In this document: in pieces, positions 29,244-38,400 of the stretch
Layout: each line of letters starts with the position of its first letter
How positions within the stretch are numbered: the stretch's first letter is position 1
Origin: Hyphomicrobiales bacterium
Lineage (GTDB): Bacteria; Pseudomonadota; Alphaproteobacteria; Rhizobiales; Phreatobacteraceae
DNA length: 64,000 nucleotides
NCBI GenBank assembly: GCA_017304475.1
Contig: JAFKKV010000009.1
Span: 372,001 to 436,000 of the forward strand
Direction of reading: 5' to 3'
The notes under the pieces: model-generated
Told to the model about the DNA's origin: nothing
What the model saw: the letters and a program-made list of their open reading frames with translations, nothing else
Database searches by the model: none
Translations under genes and position numbers: made by a program

Positions 29244-29780
29244 CTAGTCGATCTGTTCGTTCGGATAGACGCCCCACAGGCGGTTCTGCTCGATCCAGCC
29301 GTCGAACCCTTCGCCGGTGAAACGGCACCAGGTGCGGTTGCAGGAGCGGACCAGGCCCTGCACGCGGGGCTCCAGGCGGGCGACGATCCGGCTGCCGGCG
29401 GCCTTGTCCATCAGCGATACCAGCTCGTTTTCATGGCCGCGCTGCGGCTGCACCATGCCGGTGCGCCGGCCCGACAACATGGAGTGGAACACCCATGTCT
29501 CCGTGCCGTCCCGGTCGCGGATGCGCCGCCAGTTCTCGAATTCGGCGGTGACCTCCACCGGCAGGCCGGAGCGCTGGTAGATCCAGACGACCTCGTGATC
29601 GCGGGTCGGGCCCATGCGGGCATTGACCCGCTCCGACTTCAGGCTGACGAAGCGCGGCACCGGCAGGCGCGTCTGCGACCCCAGCGATCCCGTGATCTCG
29701 GCGGCCTCGACAGGCGCCGGGCCGGCGAGAACGATCGAAACGAGTGCGGCCAGGGCCGCGGCAACGATACGATGACGCAT
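29244..29780 (-). CDS. Exported SH3-domain protein
   Basis: 178-residue protein with a cleavable signal peptide (MRHRIVAAALAALVSIVLAG, cut near VEAAE). It carries two SH3-like repeats: RVNARMGPTRDHEVVWIYQRSG... to TWVFHSMLSGRR, and a second from about SRIVARLEPRVQG to GWIEQNRLWGVYP. A pair of cysteines (CNRTWC) sits in the second. Such bacterial SH3 proteins are periplasmic and often contact peptidoglycan, but no function is established for this group. I start at the ATG giving the signal peptide; an earlier in-frame ATG (29906) would add a non-signal Arg-rich extension. Divergent from the hydroxyacid dehydrogenase. Confidence 0.82.
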   Translation of the reverse strand: MRHRIVAAALAALVSIVLAGPAPVEAAEITGSLGSQTRLPVPRFVSLKSERVNARMGPTRDHEVVWIYQRSGLPVEVTAEFENWRRIRDRDGTETWVFHSMLSGRRTGMVQPQRGHENELVSLMDKAAGSRIVARLEPRVQGLVRSCNRTWCRFTGEGFDGWIEQNRLWGVYPNEQID

Positions 29781-29963
29781 ACGCAACTCACACAGGGGTA
29801 TTGCTGCCGGACCCGTCCGAAAGACAGGTCGATACAGGGATCCGACCGCTTTGTCTGGCGCGGGCCTTCTGATAGAGAGGGCCCGACGGACCGCAGTCTG
29901 GCCCAACAGGGTTAAGACTGATTTGACGAGGCGGTCCCGACAGGTTGAATCGAGGGTTCAAGG

Positions 29964-30962
29964 ATGGCGAACCGCAAGAAGCCGCTCGTCGTCGTGACGC
30001 GCAAGCTGCCGGATATGGTCGAGACGCGCATGCGCGAGCTGTTCGAGACCCGGCTGAATGTCGACGACAAGCCCATGAGCCAGGAAGAACTGGCCGCCGC
30101 GGTCAAGGTCGCCGACGTGATCGTGCCGACCGTCACCGACAGGATCGACGCGGCCCTGCTGTCGCAGGCCGGCCCGCAGCTCAGGCTGATCGCCCAGTTC
30201 GGCAATGGCGTCGACAATATCGACGTCGCGACCGCCGTGCAGCGCGGCATCACCGTGACCAATACGCCCGGCGTCCTGACCGAGGACACCGCCGACATGA
30301 CCATGGCGCTGATCCTGGCCGTGCCGCGCCGGCTGGCCGAAGGGTTCGAGGTGCTGGAACATGGCGACTGGGGCGGCTGGTCGCCGACCTGGATGCTCGG
30401 CAAGCGCATCCACGGCAAGCGGCTCGGCATTATCGGCATGGGCCGCATCGGCCAGGCGCTGGCCCGCCGCGCCGCCGCCTTCGGCATGCAGATCCACTAT
30501 CACAACCGCCGCCGGCTGACCGAAAAGGTCGAGCGCGAGCTGGAGGCGACCTATTGGGAGAGCCTCGACCAGATGCTCGCCCGCATGGACATCGTGTCGG
30601 TCAACTGCCCGCACACGCCGGCGACCTATCACTTGCTGTCGGCGCGTCGCCTGAAGCTGCTCAAGAAGGAAGCCTTCATCGTCAACACCGCGCGCGGCGA
30701 GATCATCGACGAGGTCGCGCTGACCCGCATGATCGAGGCGGGGGATCTGGCCGGCGCCGGCCTCGACGTGTTCGAGCACGAACCGGCGGTCAATCCGCGC
30801 CTGTTGAAGCTCGCCAAGGCCGGCAAGGTGGTGCTGCTGCCACATATGGGCTCGGCCACCATCGAAGGCCGCGTCGACATGGGCGAGAAGGTGATCGTCA
30901 ACATCAAGGCCTTCATGGACGGCCACAAGCCGCCGGACCGCGTGCTGCCCAGCATGCTGTGA
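29964..30962 (+). CDS. D-2-hydroxyacid dehydrogenase (glyoxylate/hydroxypyruvate reductase type)
   Basis: 332-residue NAD(P)-dependent dehydrogenase. The Rossmann motif is GIIGMGRIGQALARRA (155-170), and the catalytic residues are R244 (NTARGEIID), E273 (FEHEP) and H294 (LLPHMGSAT). The FGNGVDNID block (79-87) is typical of the GyaR/glycerate dehydrogenase branch. It may reduce glyoxylate or hydroxypyruvate. GAGGG lies seven bases before the ATG. A hairpin follows the stop. It stands alone, so the pathway is not clear from context. Confidence 0.9.
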   Translation: MANRKKPLVVVTRKLPDMVETRMRELFETRLNVDDKPMSQEELAAAVKVADVIVPTVTDRIDAALLSQAGPQLRLIAQFGNGVDNIDVATAVQRGITVTNTPGVLTEDTADMTMALILAVPRRLAEGFEVLEHGDWGGWSPTWMLGKRIHGKRLGIIGMGRIGQALARRAAAFGMQIHYHNRRRLTEKVERELEATYWESLDQMLARMDIVSVNCPHTPATYHLLSARRLKLLKKEAFIVNTARGEIIDEVALTRMIEAGDLAGAGLDVFEHEPAVNPRLLKLAKAGKVVLLPHMGSATIEGRVDMGEKVIVNIKAFMDGHKPPDRVLPSML

Positions 30963-30989
30963 GGCGAGGGGCCGCGATTTGCTCCCCTT

Positions 30990-31018
30990 GAAGATGGCGC
31001 GCTGGAACCGCCATCTTC
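30990..31018 (+). terminator. Hairpin after the hydroxyacid dehydrogenase gene
   Basis: A ten-base perfect stem (GAAGATGGCG with CGCCATCTTC, nine-base loop) begins 28 bases after the stop codon. No T-run follows, so it may be a weak or Rho-assisted terminator, or an mRNA end-protecting hairpin. Confidence 0.5.
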
Positions 31019-31070
31019 ACCTCACGCTCGAGGGGGCTGGCTGGTTTACATAGGGCTACAAGAGCCCAGG

Positions 31071-31260
31071 GCGTCACCCCCAAGGCAAAGCAATTGCTTT
31101 GCCGGGGCGAGCGAAGCGAGGGAAGGGGGTCCAGGAGCCGCTTGGCCGCGCTTCAAGCGCATGAGCCAGCTATCCAGGTGGCTATTCGCGGCACTACGGT
31201 TTTCGCTCTGCAACCCCTGGATCCCCTTCCCCTCGCTTCGCTCGGCCGGGGATGACGTAG
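31071..31260. repeat. Long inverted repeat, copy A, between convergent genes
   Basis: The 475-base gap between the convergent hydroxyacid dehydrogenase and moeB genes is mostly this element. The left arm (31071-31140) has GCGAGCGAAGCGAGGGAAGG then GGGTCCAGGAG. The right arm (31211-31260) is its imperfect reverse complement, ending GGGGATGACGT. The left arm is interrupted by a 20-base palindrome (31084-31103). Related pairs occur at 33428-33580 and 56092-56265. The remaining 31261-31437 shows no gene or signal I can name. Confidence 0.8.
31084..31103. repeat. Perfect 20-base palindrome GGCAAAGCAATTGCTTTGCC
   Basis: Exactly self-complementary over 20 bases, with a central AATT. It lies within the left arm of repeat copy A at a point where copy B (33428-33580) has no such insertion. 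It could be a protein-binding site or a small inserted element. No flanking target duplication is evident. Confidence 0.7.
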
Positions 31261-31437
31261 AGAATGCCGACAACTGGATGCCTGCTTCGGCTTCCAACGC
31301 TCATGTCCTGGACTTATGTGAACCCGACAGCTCCGCCGGGGACAGGTGGGGGCGGTGGTTTCGGCGTAAAATCCCGAAGGGCTGCAAATTCAGGCTCTCT
31401 GGGAGATTATGCGAACGCTCTCGGCGATAGCAGGGCC

Positions 31438-32211
31438 TCAGCCGCCCGTACCGCTCAGCGGATTGTCCGGGTCCCAGCGATAGCGGATGGTCTCGAAGCG
31501 CATGTCGCGCATGTCGAGCATCATCAGGCGGCCGACCAGGCCCTCGCCGAAACCGACGATCTCCCTGATCACCTCGAGCGCCATCATCGCGCCGACGACG
31601 CCGGTGAGCGCGCCGAGCACGCCGACCTCCGAGCAGGTCGGCACGGTGCCCGGCGGCGGCGCATCGGGAAACAGGCAGCGATAGGTCGGATTGGGCGTGC
31701 CGTCCGGCCCCTTCTCATGGCCTCGGATGGTGGTCAGCGTCGCGTCGAAAGTGCCGACCGCGGCCGTGATCAGCGGCTTGCCCTCGTGGAAACAGGCATC
31801 GGAAACGGCGTAGCGGGTGGCGAAATTGTCCGAGCCGTCGGCAACGAGGTCATAGCCGCGCACCAGTTCGCGGGCGTTTGTCGGCGTCAGCCTGGTGATA
31901 TGGGCGATGACCTCGACATGGGGGTTGAGCCGGCGAATCGCGCCGGCCGCGCTTTCGGTCTTGAGCACGCCGAGATCGGGCGTCGCATGGATCACCTGGC
32001 GCTGCAGATTGGACAGCGAGACCGCGTCGTCGTCGACAATGCCGAGCGTGCCGATGCCGGAGGCCGCAAGATAAAGCAGCAACGGCGCGCCCAGGCCGCC
32101 GGCGCCGATCACCAGGACCTTCGCCCGGCCGAGCTTCTGCTGCCCGGGCCCGCCGACCTCGCGCAGCACGATGTGGCGCGCATAGCGCTCGAGTTCGTCC
32201 GCCGAGAGCAT
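31438..32211 (-). CDS. moeB: MoeB/ThiF-family adenylyltransferase lacking most zinc cysteines
   Basis: 257-residue E1-like enzyme. MoeB adenylates the C-terminal Gly-Gly of MoaD for molybdopterin synthesis, needed here by NasA and FdhA. The ATP motif is GAGGLGAPLL (36-45) and the LSNLQRQ block follows (66-72). C193 in VPTCSEVG matches the catalytic cysteine of E. coli MoeB. The two CxxC zinc pairs of that protein are not intact: the first reads TYRC (C179 kept, partner is T176), and the second reads NPLS (N250, S253). It has no rhodanese domain. It could equally serve ThiS or another ubiquitin-like carrier. The ATG shares one base with the stop of a 55-codon gene upstream. Confidence 0.88.
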   Translation of the reverse strand: MLSADELERYARHIVLREVGGPGQQKLGRAKVLVIGAGGLGAPLLLYLAASGIGTLGIVDDDAVSLSNLQRQVIHATPDLGVLKTESAAGAIRRLNPHVEVIAHITRLTPTNARELVRGYDLVADGSDNFATRYAVSDACFHEGKPLITAAVGTFDATLTTIRGHEKGPDGTPNPTYRCLFPDAPPPGTVPTCSEVGVLGALTGVVGAMMALEVIREIVGFGEGLVGRLMMLDMRDMRFETIRYRWDPDNPLSGTGG

Positions 32212-32378
32212 CAGCCGACCGACAGGCCGAGAGCCTGTCGCACCCTGACACGCACGGCATGGCCGCCGCGAGGCATGGAGGCCACCTGGCGCCCGCCCGC
32301 GGCCTTCAGCGCCGCGAAGATGTCGCCCGGCCGGCCGGCGGGCGAGACATGCGTCGGTTGGGGGTGCAAGGCGTTCAT
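32211..32378 (-). CDS. Small 55-residue protein coupled to moeB
   Basis: Short reading frame beginning MNALHPQPTHVSPAGRP and ending RQALGLSVG. Its TGA shares a base with the moeB ATG (TGATG), the same coupling seen between hutI and hutH. Third codon positions are strongly G/C, as in the real genes here, and a GDIFAALKAAGGRQVASM stretch looks like a compact helix-strand unit. The Shine-Dalgarno is weak (GGAG about twelve bases away). I do not recognise a family. It might be a tiny partner of the MoeB-like enzyme or a chance frame. Confidence 0.45.
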   Translation of the reverse strand: MNALHPQPTHVSPAGRPGDIFAALKAAGGRQVASMPRGGHAVRVRVRQALGLSVG

Positions 32379-32465
32379 GCGCTGGATAGGCTCCGCTCGA
32401 CGTCGAGGCGGACAAGGATGGTGCCCGCATCGATCAGAAACAAGAGTTCGCTTGGGAGGACAGGC

Positions 32466-33377
32466 ATGACGATCGGATTTATCGGGCTCGGACGCATGGG
32501 GCGGGGCATGGCCTCCAACCTGCAGACCAAGGGCTTCTCGCTCATGGTGCATGACGTGGCCGAGGCGCCGGTGACGGCGCTCGAGACGCTCGGCGCCCGG
32601 CGCGGCACGCCGGCCGAGATCGCGGCGGCCTCCGACATCGTCGTCACCATGCTGCCGACCGGCAAGGAGGTCGGCGAGGTCGTGCTGGCGCCCGGCGGCG
32701 TGCTCGACCATGCCAAGCCCGGCACCATGATCCTCGATATGTCGACGATCGACCCGGAAACCACCGACAGGCTGCATGCCGAGACGCGGGCGCGCGGCAT
32801 GACCGCAGTCGATGCGCCGGTCGGCCGGCTCGCCTGGCATGCCGATCGCGGCCAGAGCCTGTTCATGGTCGGCGCGGACGATGCCGACTATGCCCGCGCG
32901 CTGCCCCTGCTGCAGGCCATGGGCACGACCATTCATCACAGCGGCGGGCCGGGTGCGGGCACGCGCATGAAGCTCGTCAACAATTACCTGGCGATCATTC
33001 TCTGCCAGCTCAATGCCGAGGCCCTGTCGCTGTCGCAGCGTTTCGGCCTGGATCTCGCCAAGACCCTCGACGTGCTCTACGGCACCACCGCCACCAATGG
33101 CCAGCTCAAGATCAACTGGCCGAACAAGGTGCTGGCCGGCGATACCGATCCGGGCTTCACCATCGATCTCGCCCACAAGGACCTGTCGCTGATCGTCCAG
33201 GCCGCCAATAGCGCGCGGGTGCCGCTGCCGGTGGCCGCCGCCGCGCGCGAGGCCTTCTCGACGGCGCGGGCGCGCGGCTACGGCCAGAACGATTTCTCGG
33301 CCATGGTCGACGTGCTCTGCGACATGGCGCAGATCGAGCGGGCGCGGCTGCCGAAGGGCTATACGCCGCCAGCGTGA
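32466..33377 (+). CDS. 3-hydroxyisobutyrate dehydrogenase-family enzyme, YihU-like
   Basis: 303-residue beta-hydroxyacid dehydrogenase. The NAD motif is GFIGLGRMGRGMASNL (4-19), and the catalytic K169 and N173 are in GTRMKLVNNYL. The substrate loop reads DAPVGR (116-121) rather than the DAPVSGG of 3-hydroxyisobutyrate or tartronate semialdehyde reductases. The same DAPVGR occurs in sulfolactaldehyde reductase YihU, where the arginine binds the sulfonate, so a sulfonate or similar anionic substrate is possible. The ATG has a strong GGGAGGA seven bases upstream. No sulfoquinovose genes are nearby. Confidence 0.88.
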   Translation: MTIGFIGLGRMGRGMASNLQTKGFSLMVHDVAEAPVTALETLGARRGTPAEIAAASDIVVTMLPTGKEVGEVVLAPGGVLDHAKPGTMILDMSTIDPETTDRLHAETRARGMTAVDAPVGRLAWHADRGQSLFMVGADDADYARALPLLQAMGTTIHHSGGPGAGTRMKLVNNYLAIILCQLNAEALSLSQRFGLDLAKTLDVLYGTTATNGQLKINWPNKVLAGDTDPGFTIDLAHKDLSLIVQAANSARVPLPVAAAAREAFSTARARGYGQNDFSAMVDVLCDMAQIERARLPKGYTPPA

Positions 33378-33427
33378 GAGGCGAATGGGGAAGGAGTTGG
33401 TGATTCCGAATTCGCCATTGAACCTCT

Positions 33428-33580
33428 ACGTCACCCCCGGCGAGCGAAGCGAGTGAAGGGGGTCCAGGAGCCGCAGGGCTCCGGTCTCGACACCGCGAAA
33501 TCGCCGTAACGCCGTGCGCTGATGGCGGCTTGATGTGGCCCTGGACCCCCTTCCCTCGCTTCGCTCGCCGGGGGTGACGT
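33428..33580. repeat. Long inverted repeat, copy B, between convergent genes
   Basis: Arms 33428-33468 and 33540-33580, 41 bases each with a single mismatch, separated by 71 bases. Each arm runs from ACGTCACCCCCGGCGAGCG through GAAGGGGGTCCAGG. It is the cleanest copy of the family seen at 31 kb and 56 kb. It sits between the convergent YihU-like and solute-binding-protein genes, where it could form a large cruciform or a two-way terminator. Confidence 0.9.
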
Positions 33581-33642
33581 CGGGGTTCGCGGGCCGGGTC
33601 GGAGGGCGCCGACCCTACCCCCTACCCCCCGCCATTCGCCCC

Positions 33643-35259
33643 CTACCCCAGCGTCGTCAGATCCTGGAACCAGTGCTGCGCCTGGGTGTAGCCGGCGACC
33701 TTCGGGCCGGTGACATGGGGGTTGGTGTCGTGCACGACCCAGACCAGCAGGGCGTCGTCGACGACCTTTTCGTGGACCCGGGCCATCAGCGCATCCTGTT
33801 CCGCGACATTGGTCGAGACCAGCGCCGCGTCGATCAGCCGGTCGACCTCCGGGTTCTTGTAATGGCCCCAGTTCACGCCGGTCGGCGAGACCTGGTTGGA
33901 GTGGAAGAAACGGATGAAGGCATAAAGCGGGTCGGAGGTTACATAGGCGACATTGTTGGCGGTAATGCCCTTCAGCGATTCATGCGCCGCGCCCTGGCGC
34001 CAGGCGGCGTAGAGCGGCTCGAGCTCGACCACCTTGAAATCGATGTCGATAAAGGCCTCCTTGAACATCTGCTGGACCAGCTCGTTCATCGGCAATGACA
34101 GCATCTGGCCGGAGCCGGAGCTCGCGATGATGAACTGGGTCTTCAGGGGATTGCCGGCGGAATAGCCGGCTTCGGTCATTAGCTTGCGCGCGGCGTCGAC
34201 GTCATATTTCAGTTCGAAAGCCGGCTTGCCGAACCAGGGGCTGGTCCGGTCGACCTGGCCATAGGCGGGCTTGGCGAGGCCGCCGAGCAATTCGACCACC
34301 GAGGCGCGGTCGATCGCCAGATTGGCGGCCTTGCGCGTGCGGATATCGGTCCAGGGCGAGCCCGGCAAAGTCGACAGGTGATAGTTCCAGACGTGCGGCG
34401 TGACGTTGTCGATCAGCCGGAAACCGGCCTGTTTCAGCCGCGGCATGACGTCGGGGGCAGGGGCCTCGATCATGTCGACGGAACCCGACAGCAGCGCATT
34501 GGTGCGGGTGATGGTCTCGGGCAGGCAGGACAGGATGATCCGCTCGGCCTTGGCGAGCCGGCTCTTGTCCCAGTAGTCGGGGTTGCGGACCAGTTCGCAC
34601 AGCTCGCGCGGCACCAGGCGGGCGAGCTTGAACGGGCCGGTGCCTGATGGTTCGCTGGCAAAACGCTGCCAGTCGCGGCCGACCTTCTCATATTGCGCCG
34701 GGCTCGACACCAGGAACCACAACATCTGATAGGGGAAGAACGAATCGACCGTCCTGGTGGTCACTTCCACCGTCATGGCGTCCAGCTTGCGCCAGCCGGC
34801 GACCGAGGGCAGCCGGGCGCGCACCTGGGACGACTGGCGCTGGTCGAAATGCGGCGCCTGACTGTTCAGCACCTTGTCGAAATTCCACACCACCGCATCG
34901 GCGTCGAAAGCCGAGCCGTCATGGAATGTCACCCCCGGTCGCAGCTTGAACAGCCATTTCTTCGCGTCGGCCGGGTCGATCGCCCATTCGGTCGCGAGCC
35001 CCGGCACGAGCTTGCCCGGCCGGTCCGCGACATTCATTTCCCAGGCGACCAGCGGGTCGTAGAGCGTATAGCCGGTGAACTGATAGCCGCCGGCGCCGCG
35101 GTCCGGCTGGCCGGTGGTCTGCGGGATGTCGGCCATCGAGATGCCGTAGCGAATCACCCGTTCCTGGGCCCGCGTGGCGCGGGACGGCGCACCGGCCAAG
35201 ATCGCGGCGGCGGCGGCGGCCTTCAGGACATCGCGACGGTCGAAACCGGAGAACGGCAT
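33643..35259 (-). CDS. ABC transporter solute-binding protein, family 5 (peptide/opine type), Tat-exported
   Basis: 538-residue extracytoplasmic binding protein of the SBP_bac_5 group, which binds oligopeptides, glutathione, nickel or opines. The N-terminus has a twin-arginine signal (FDRRDVLKA then an Ala-rich core). The body has the family motif around VTFHDGSAFDADAVVWNFDK. GAGG lies eight bases before the chosen ATG. No permease or ATPase genes flank it, so it is an orphan that must use a transporter encoded elsewhere. It diverges from addB. Confidence 0.88.
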   Translation of the reverse strand: MPFSGFDRRDVLKAAAAAAILAGAPSRATRAQERVIRYGISMADIPQTTGQPDRGAGGYQFTGYTLYDPLVAWEMNVADRPGKLVPGLATEWAIDPADAKKWLFKLRPGVTFHDGSAFDADAVVWNFDKVLNSQAPHFDQRQSSQVRARLPSVAGWRKLDAMTVEVTTRTVDSFFPYQMLWFLVSSPAQYEKVGRDWQRFASEPSGTGPFKLARLVPRELCELVRNPDYWDKSRLAKAERIILSCLPETITRTNALLSGSVDMIEAPAPDVMPRLKQAGFRLIDNVTPHVWNYHLSTLPGSPWTDIRTRKAANLAIDRASVVELLGGLAKPAYGQVDRTSPWFGKPAFELKYDVDAARKLMTEAGYSAGNPLKTQFIIASSGSGQMLSLPMNELVQQMFKEAFIDIDFKVVELEPLYAAWRQGAAHESLKGITANNVAYVTSDPLYAFIRFFHSNQVSPTGVNWGHYKNPEVDRLIDAALVSTNVAEQDALMARVHEKVVDDALLVWVVHDTNPHVTGPKVAGYTQAQHWFQDLTTLG

Positions 35260-35474
35260 GGCCACATCCTCGATCATGCGGGGGATGGGCAAGGCTAGCC
35301 GGCCTCCTATTGCTGTCGAGGCGAAGATATTGGCGCGAAATGACCGCCGGATGGGCAGATGGAGGCCAGATTCTGAGACCGGCCACCGGACATGGCAGAG
35401 GATATGCCCAGGCCGAGGGCATGGCAGGGCCGTCGAGGCTTGTGCTCGCCGCTGCGACACGGCACCACTGCGCC

Positions 35475-38400
35475 ATGCCGTCGAACCCTCACGTCCTGAC
35501 GATTCCCGCCTCCAGGCCGCATCTGGCGACCCTGGCGCGCGCGATCCTGGAAGGGGCGGTCATTGCCGGCTGGCCGGACCGCAGCGATCCCCTGTCGCTT
35601 GCCGCCGGCACCGTGCTGCTGCCGAACCGGCGCGCCTGCCGGGCCATGCGCGATGCCTTTCTCGCGGTGGCGCCCGACCAGGCCCTGCTGCTGCCGCGCA
35701 TCGCGCCGATCGGCGATATCGACGAGGATGAATGGGATTTCGCCGATCCCGACCCGCTGGAGACGCTCGGCCTCGAGGCGATCGGGCCGGCCATGGCCTC
35801 GCTCGACCGGCGGCTGACGCTCGCCGGCCTGGTGCGCGCCTGGGCGGCCAGCGTCGACCGCGCGGTGATGAAGCTGTCGCCCGCCGATCCGCTGATCGTT
35901 TCGGCCTCCACCGGCGATGCCCTGGCGCTGGCCGCCGACCTGATGCGCCTGATGGATCAGGTCGAGACCGAGCGGGTGCCCTGGTCCAATCTCGACCGCA
36001 TCGTCGAGACCGGGCTCGACACCTTCTGGACCATGACGCGCAGCTTCCTCGCCATCGCGACCGAAGCCTGGCCGGCGCATCTGGCGGCCAATGGCCTGGA
36101 GGAGCCGGCGGTCCGGCGCGACCGGCTGATCGCCGCGGAAACCGTGCGGCTGGCGGCATCTCCCGGCCCGATCATCGCCGCCGGCTCGACCGGCTCGATC
36201 CTGGCGACCCGCGATCTCCTGAAGGCGATCGCCCACCATCCGCGCGGCGCGCTCATTCTGCCCGGCCTCGACCGGGGCCTCGACGACGCCTCCTGGGAGG
36301 CCATCGGCGGGAGCCTGGGCCCGGCCTCGCACGGCCACCCGCAATTCGGCCTGAAGCGGCTGATCGACCATGTCGGTCTCACGCGCAACGCGGTCGGCGA
36401 TCTCGCGGGTACCGATGGCCATGGCCGCGAGACGCTGCTGTCGGAGGCGATGCGGCCGGCCGTGACCACCGAGCTCTGGGGCGCGTGCATTCACGCGCCG
36501 ACCGAGGCCATGCTCGCGGACCTGAGCGTGATGGAGGCGGCGAACGAACGCGACGAGGCGCTCGGCGTGGCGCTGGTGCTGCGCGAGGTCGCCGAGAACC
36601 CCGAGGCCACCGCCGCCCTGGTGACGCCGGACCGGGCTCTGGCGCGGCGTGTGCTGGCCGAGCTGTCGCGCTGGAACGTGGTGGTCGACGATTCCGGCGG
36701 CCGGCCTCTCGCGGGCACACCGGTCGCGGCGGTCGCCCGGCTGGTCGCGGCGCTGGCCTTCGACGATCCCGCGCCGGCGACGCTTCTGGCGCTGATCGGC
36801 CATCCCGCGCTCGACCACGGGCTGGAGCCGTGGCGCCGCGACCGGGCGGTCGCGGCGATCGAATTGACCACGCTGCGCGGCTTGCGGCCGCCGGGCGGCC
36901 TTGCCGGCTATAAATCCAGGCTCGACCAAGCCATGCCTTCGGCCTCGCCCCGGCCGAACGACCCGGCAAGCCGGGTCGGCGCGGAAGCGCTCGCCGACGG
37001 CCGGGCGCTGCTCGGCCGGATCACCGCCGCGCTGGCGCCGCTGATGGCGCTGAGCGAGGCCGAAAACGTACCGCTTTCGGTGTTCGCGGCCGGCCATGGC
37101 GCGGCGCTCGACGCGCTCGGGCTCGATGCCGAGGCCGAAGGTGGTGACGAAATCGCCTCGGTGCTGGCCAAGGCGGGCGGTCCGACGGCGGCGGCCTTCG
37201 CCCTGCCGCCGCGCGATTATTGCAGCGTTTTCGACGCCCTGATCGCCACCGAGACCGTGCGTGTCCCGGCAAGGCCCGGCGCCCGCATCCGCGTGCTCGG
37301 CCTGCCCGAGGCGCGCTTGCTCGACGCCGATACGGTGATCCTCGCCGGCCTGGTCGAAGGCTCCTGGCCGGGCGAGGCCAAGCTCGATCCCTGGCTGAAC
37401 CGGGCCATGCGGACCGCTTTCGGCATCGACCCGCCGGAACGGCGCATCGGGCTCGCCGCCCACGATTTCTGCCAGCTCCTGGGCAATCGCCGGGTCGTGT
37501 TGTCGCGTGCCGCCAAGAGCGGCGGCGTGCCGACGGTCCGCTCGCGCTGGCTGCAGCGGCTGGCCGCGGTGCTCGGGGCCGAGACCTGGCGGGGGCTGGT
37601 GGCCAAGGGCGACCGCCTGTTCGGCCTGGCGCATGGTCTCGACCGGCCGGCGGCGATCCGGCCGGTGCTCAGGCCTTCGCCGGCACCGCCGCTGGAGCTC
37701 AGGCCGGCGCGCCTGCCGGTGACGGCGATCGAGACCTGGCTGCGCGATCCCTATGCCATCTATGCGCAACATGTCCTGAAGCTCAGCGCGCTCGACGGCC
37801 TGGACGAGGTTCCGGGCGCGGCCGAACGCGGCACGGTGATCCACGGCGTGCTGGCCGCCTTCACCCAGGAGGTGCGGACAGGCGGCTTTCCGGCCGACCC
37901 GGTCGACCGGCTGCTGGCGCTCGGGCGCGCGCATTTTTCGCCCTATTGGGACGATCCTTCGGTCAGGGCGATCTGGTGGCCGCGCTTCGTCCGCATCGCC
38001 CGATGGTTTGCGGTCGAGGACCGGTCGCGCCGCGCCGACCTGATCGACGTTCATGCCGAGATCAAGGGCCGGCTGGAATGGGAGACGCCGGCCGGCCGCC
38101 GTTTCGTGCTGACCACCTCGGCCGATCGCATCGACATCCGCAAGGACGGCATGGCCGAAATCGTCGATTACAAGACCGGCCAGCCGCCGAGCGCGGCGCA
38201 GGTCCAGTCCGGGCTCTCGCCGCAGCTGGCGCTGGAGGCGGCGGTCTTGAAGAGCGGCGGTTTCCACGAGGTGCCGGCCGATACGCCGATCGGCGCGCTG
38301 GTCTATGCCAAGCTCGGCGGGCGTGATCCGGCGGGTGAATTCCTGCCCGTGCGCATGAGCGACGGGAGCGTCGAGGATCTCGTGGCCGAGACTTTTGGCC

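Noticed and set aside
31071..31260. Insertion sequence bounded by the inverted repeats
   Set aside because: Only about 70 bases lie between the arms, with no transposase and no target duplication. A small palindromic repeat is a better description.
31071..33580. CRISPR-like array from the repeats near 31-33 kb
   Set aside because: The copies are paired inverted repeats in separate gene gaps, not regularly spaced direct repeats with spacers, and no cas gene is present.
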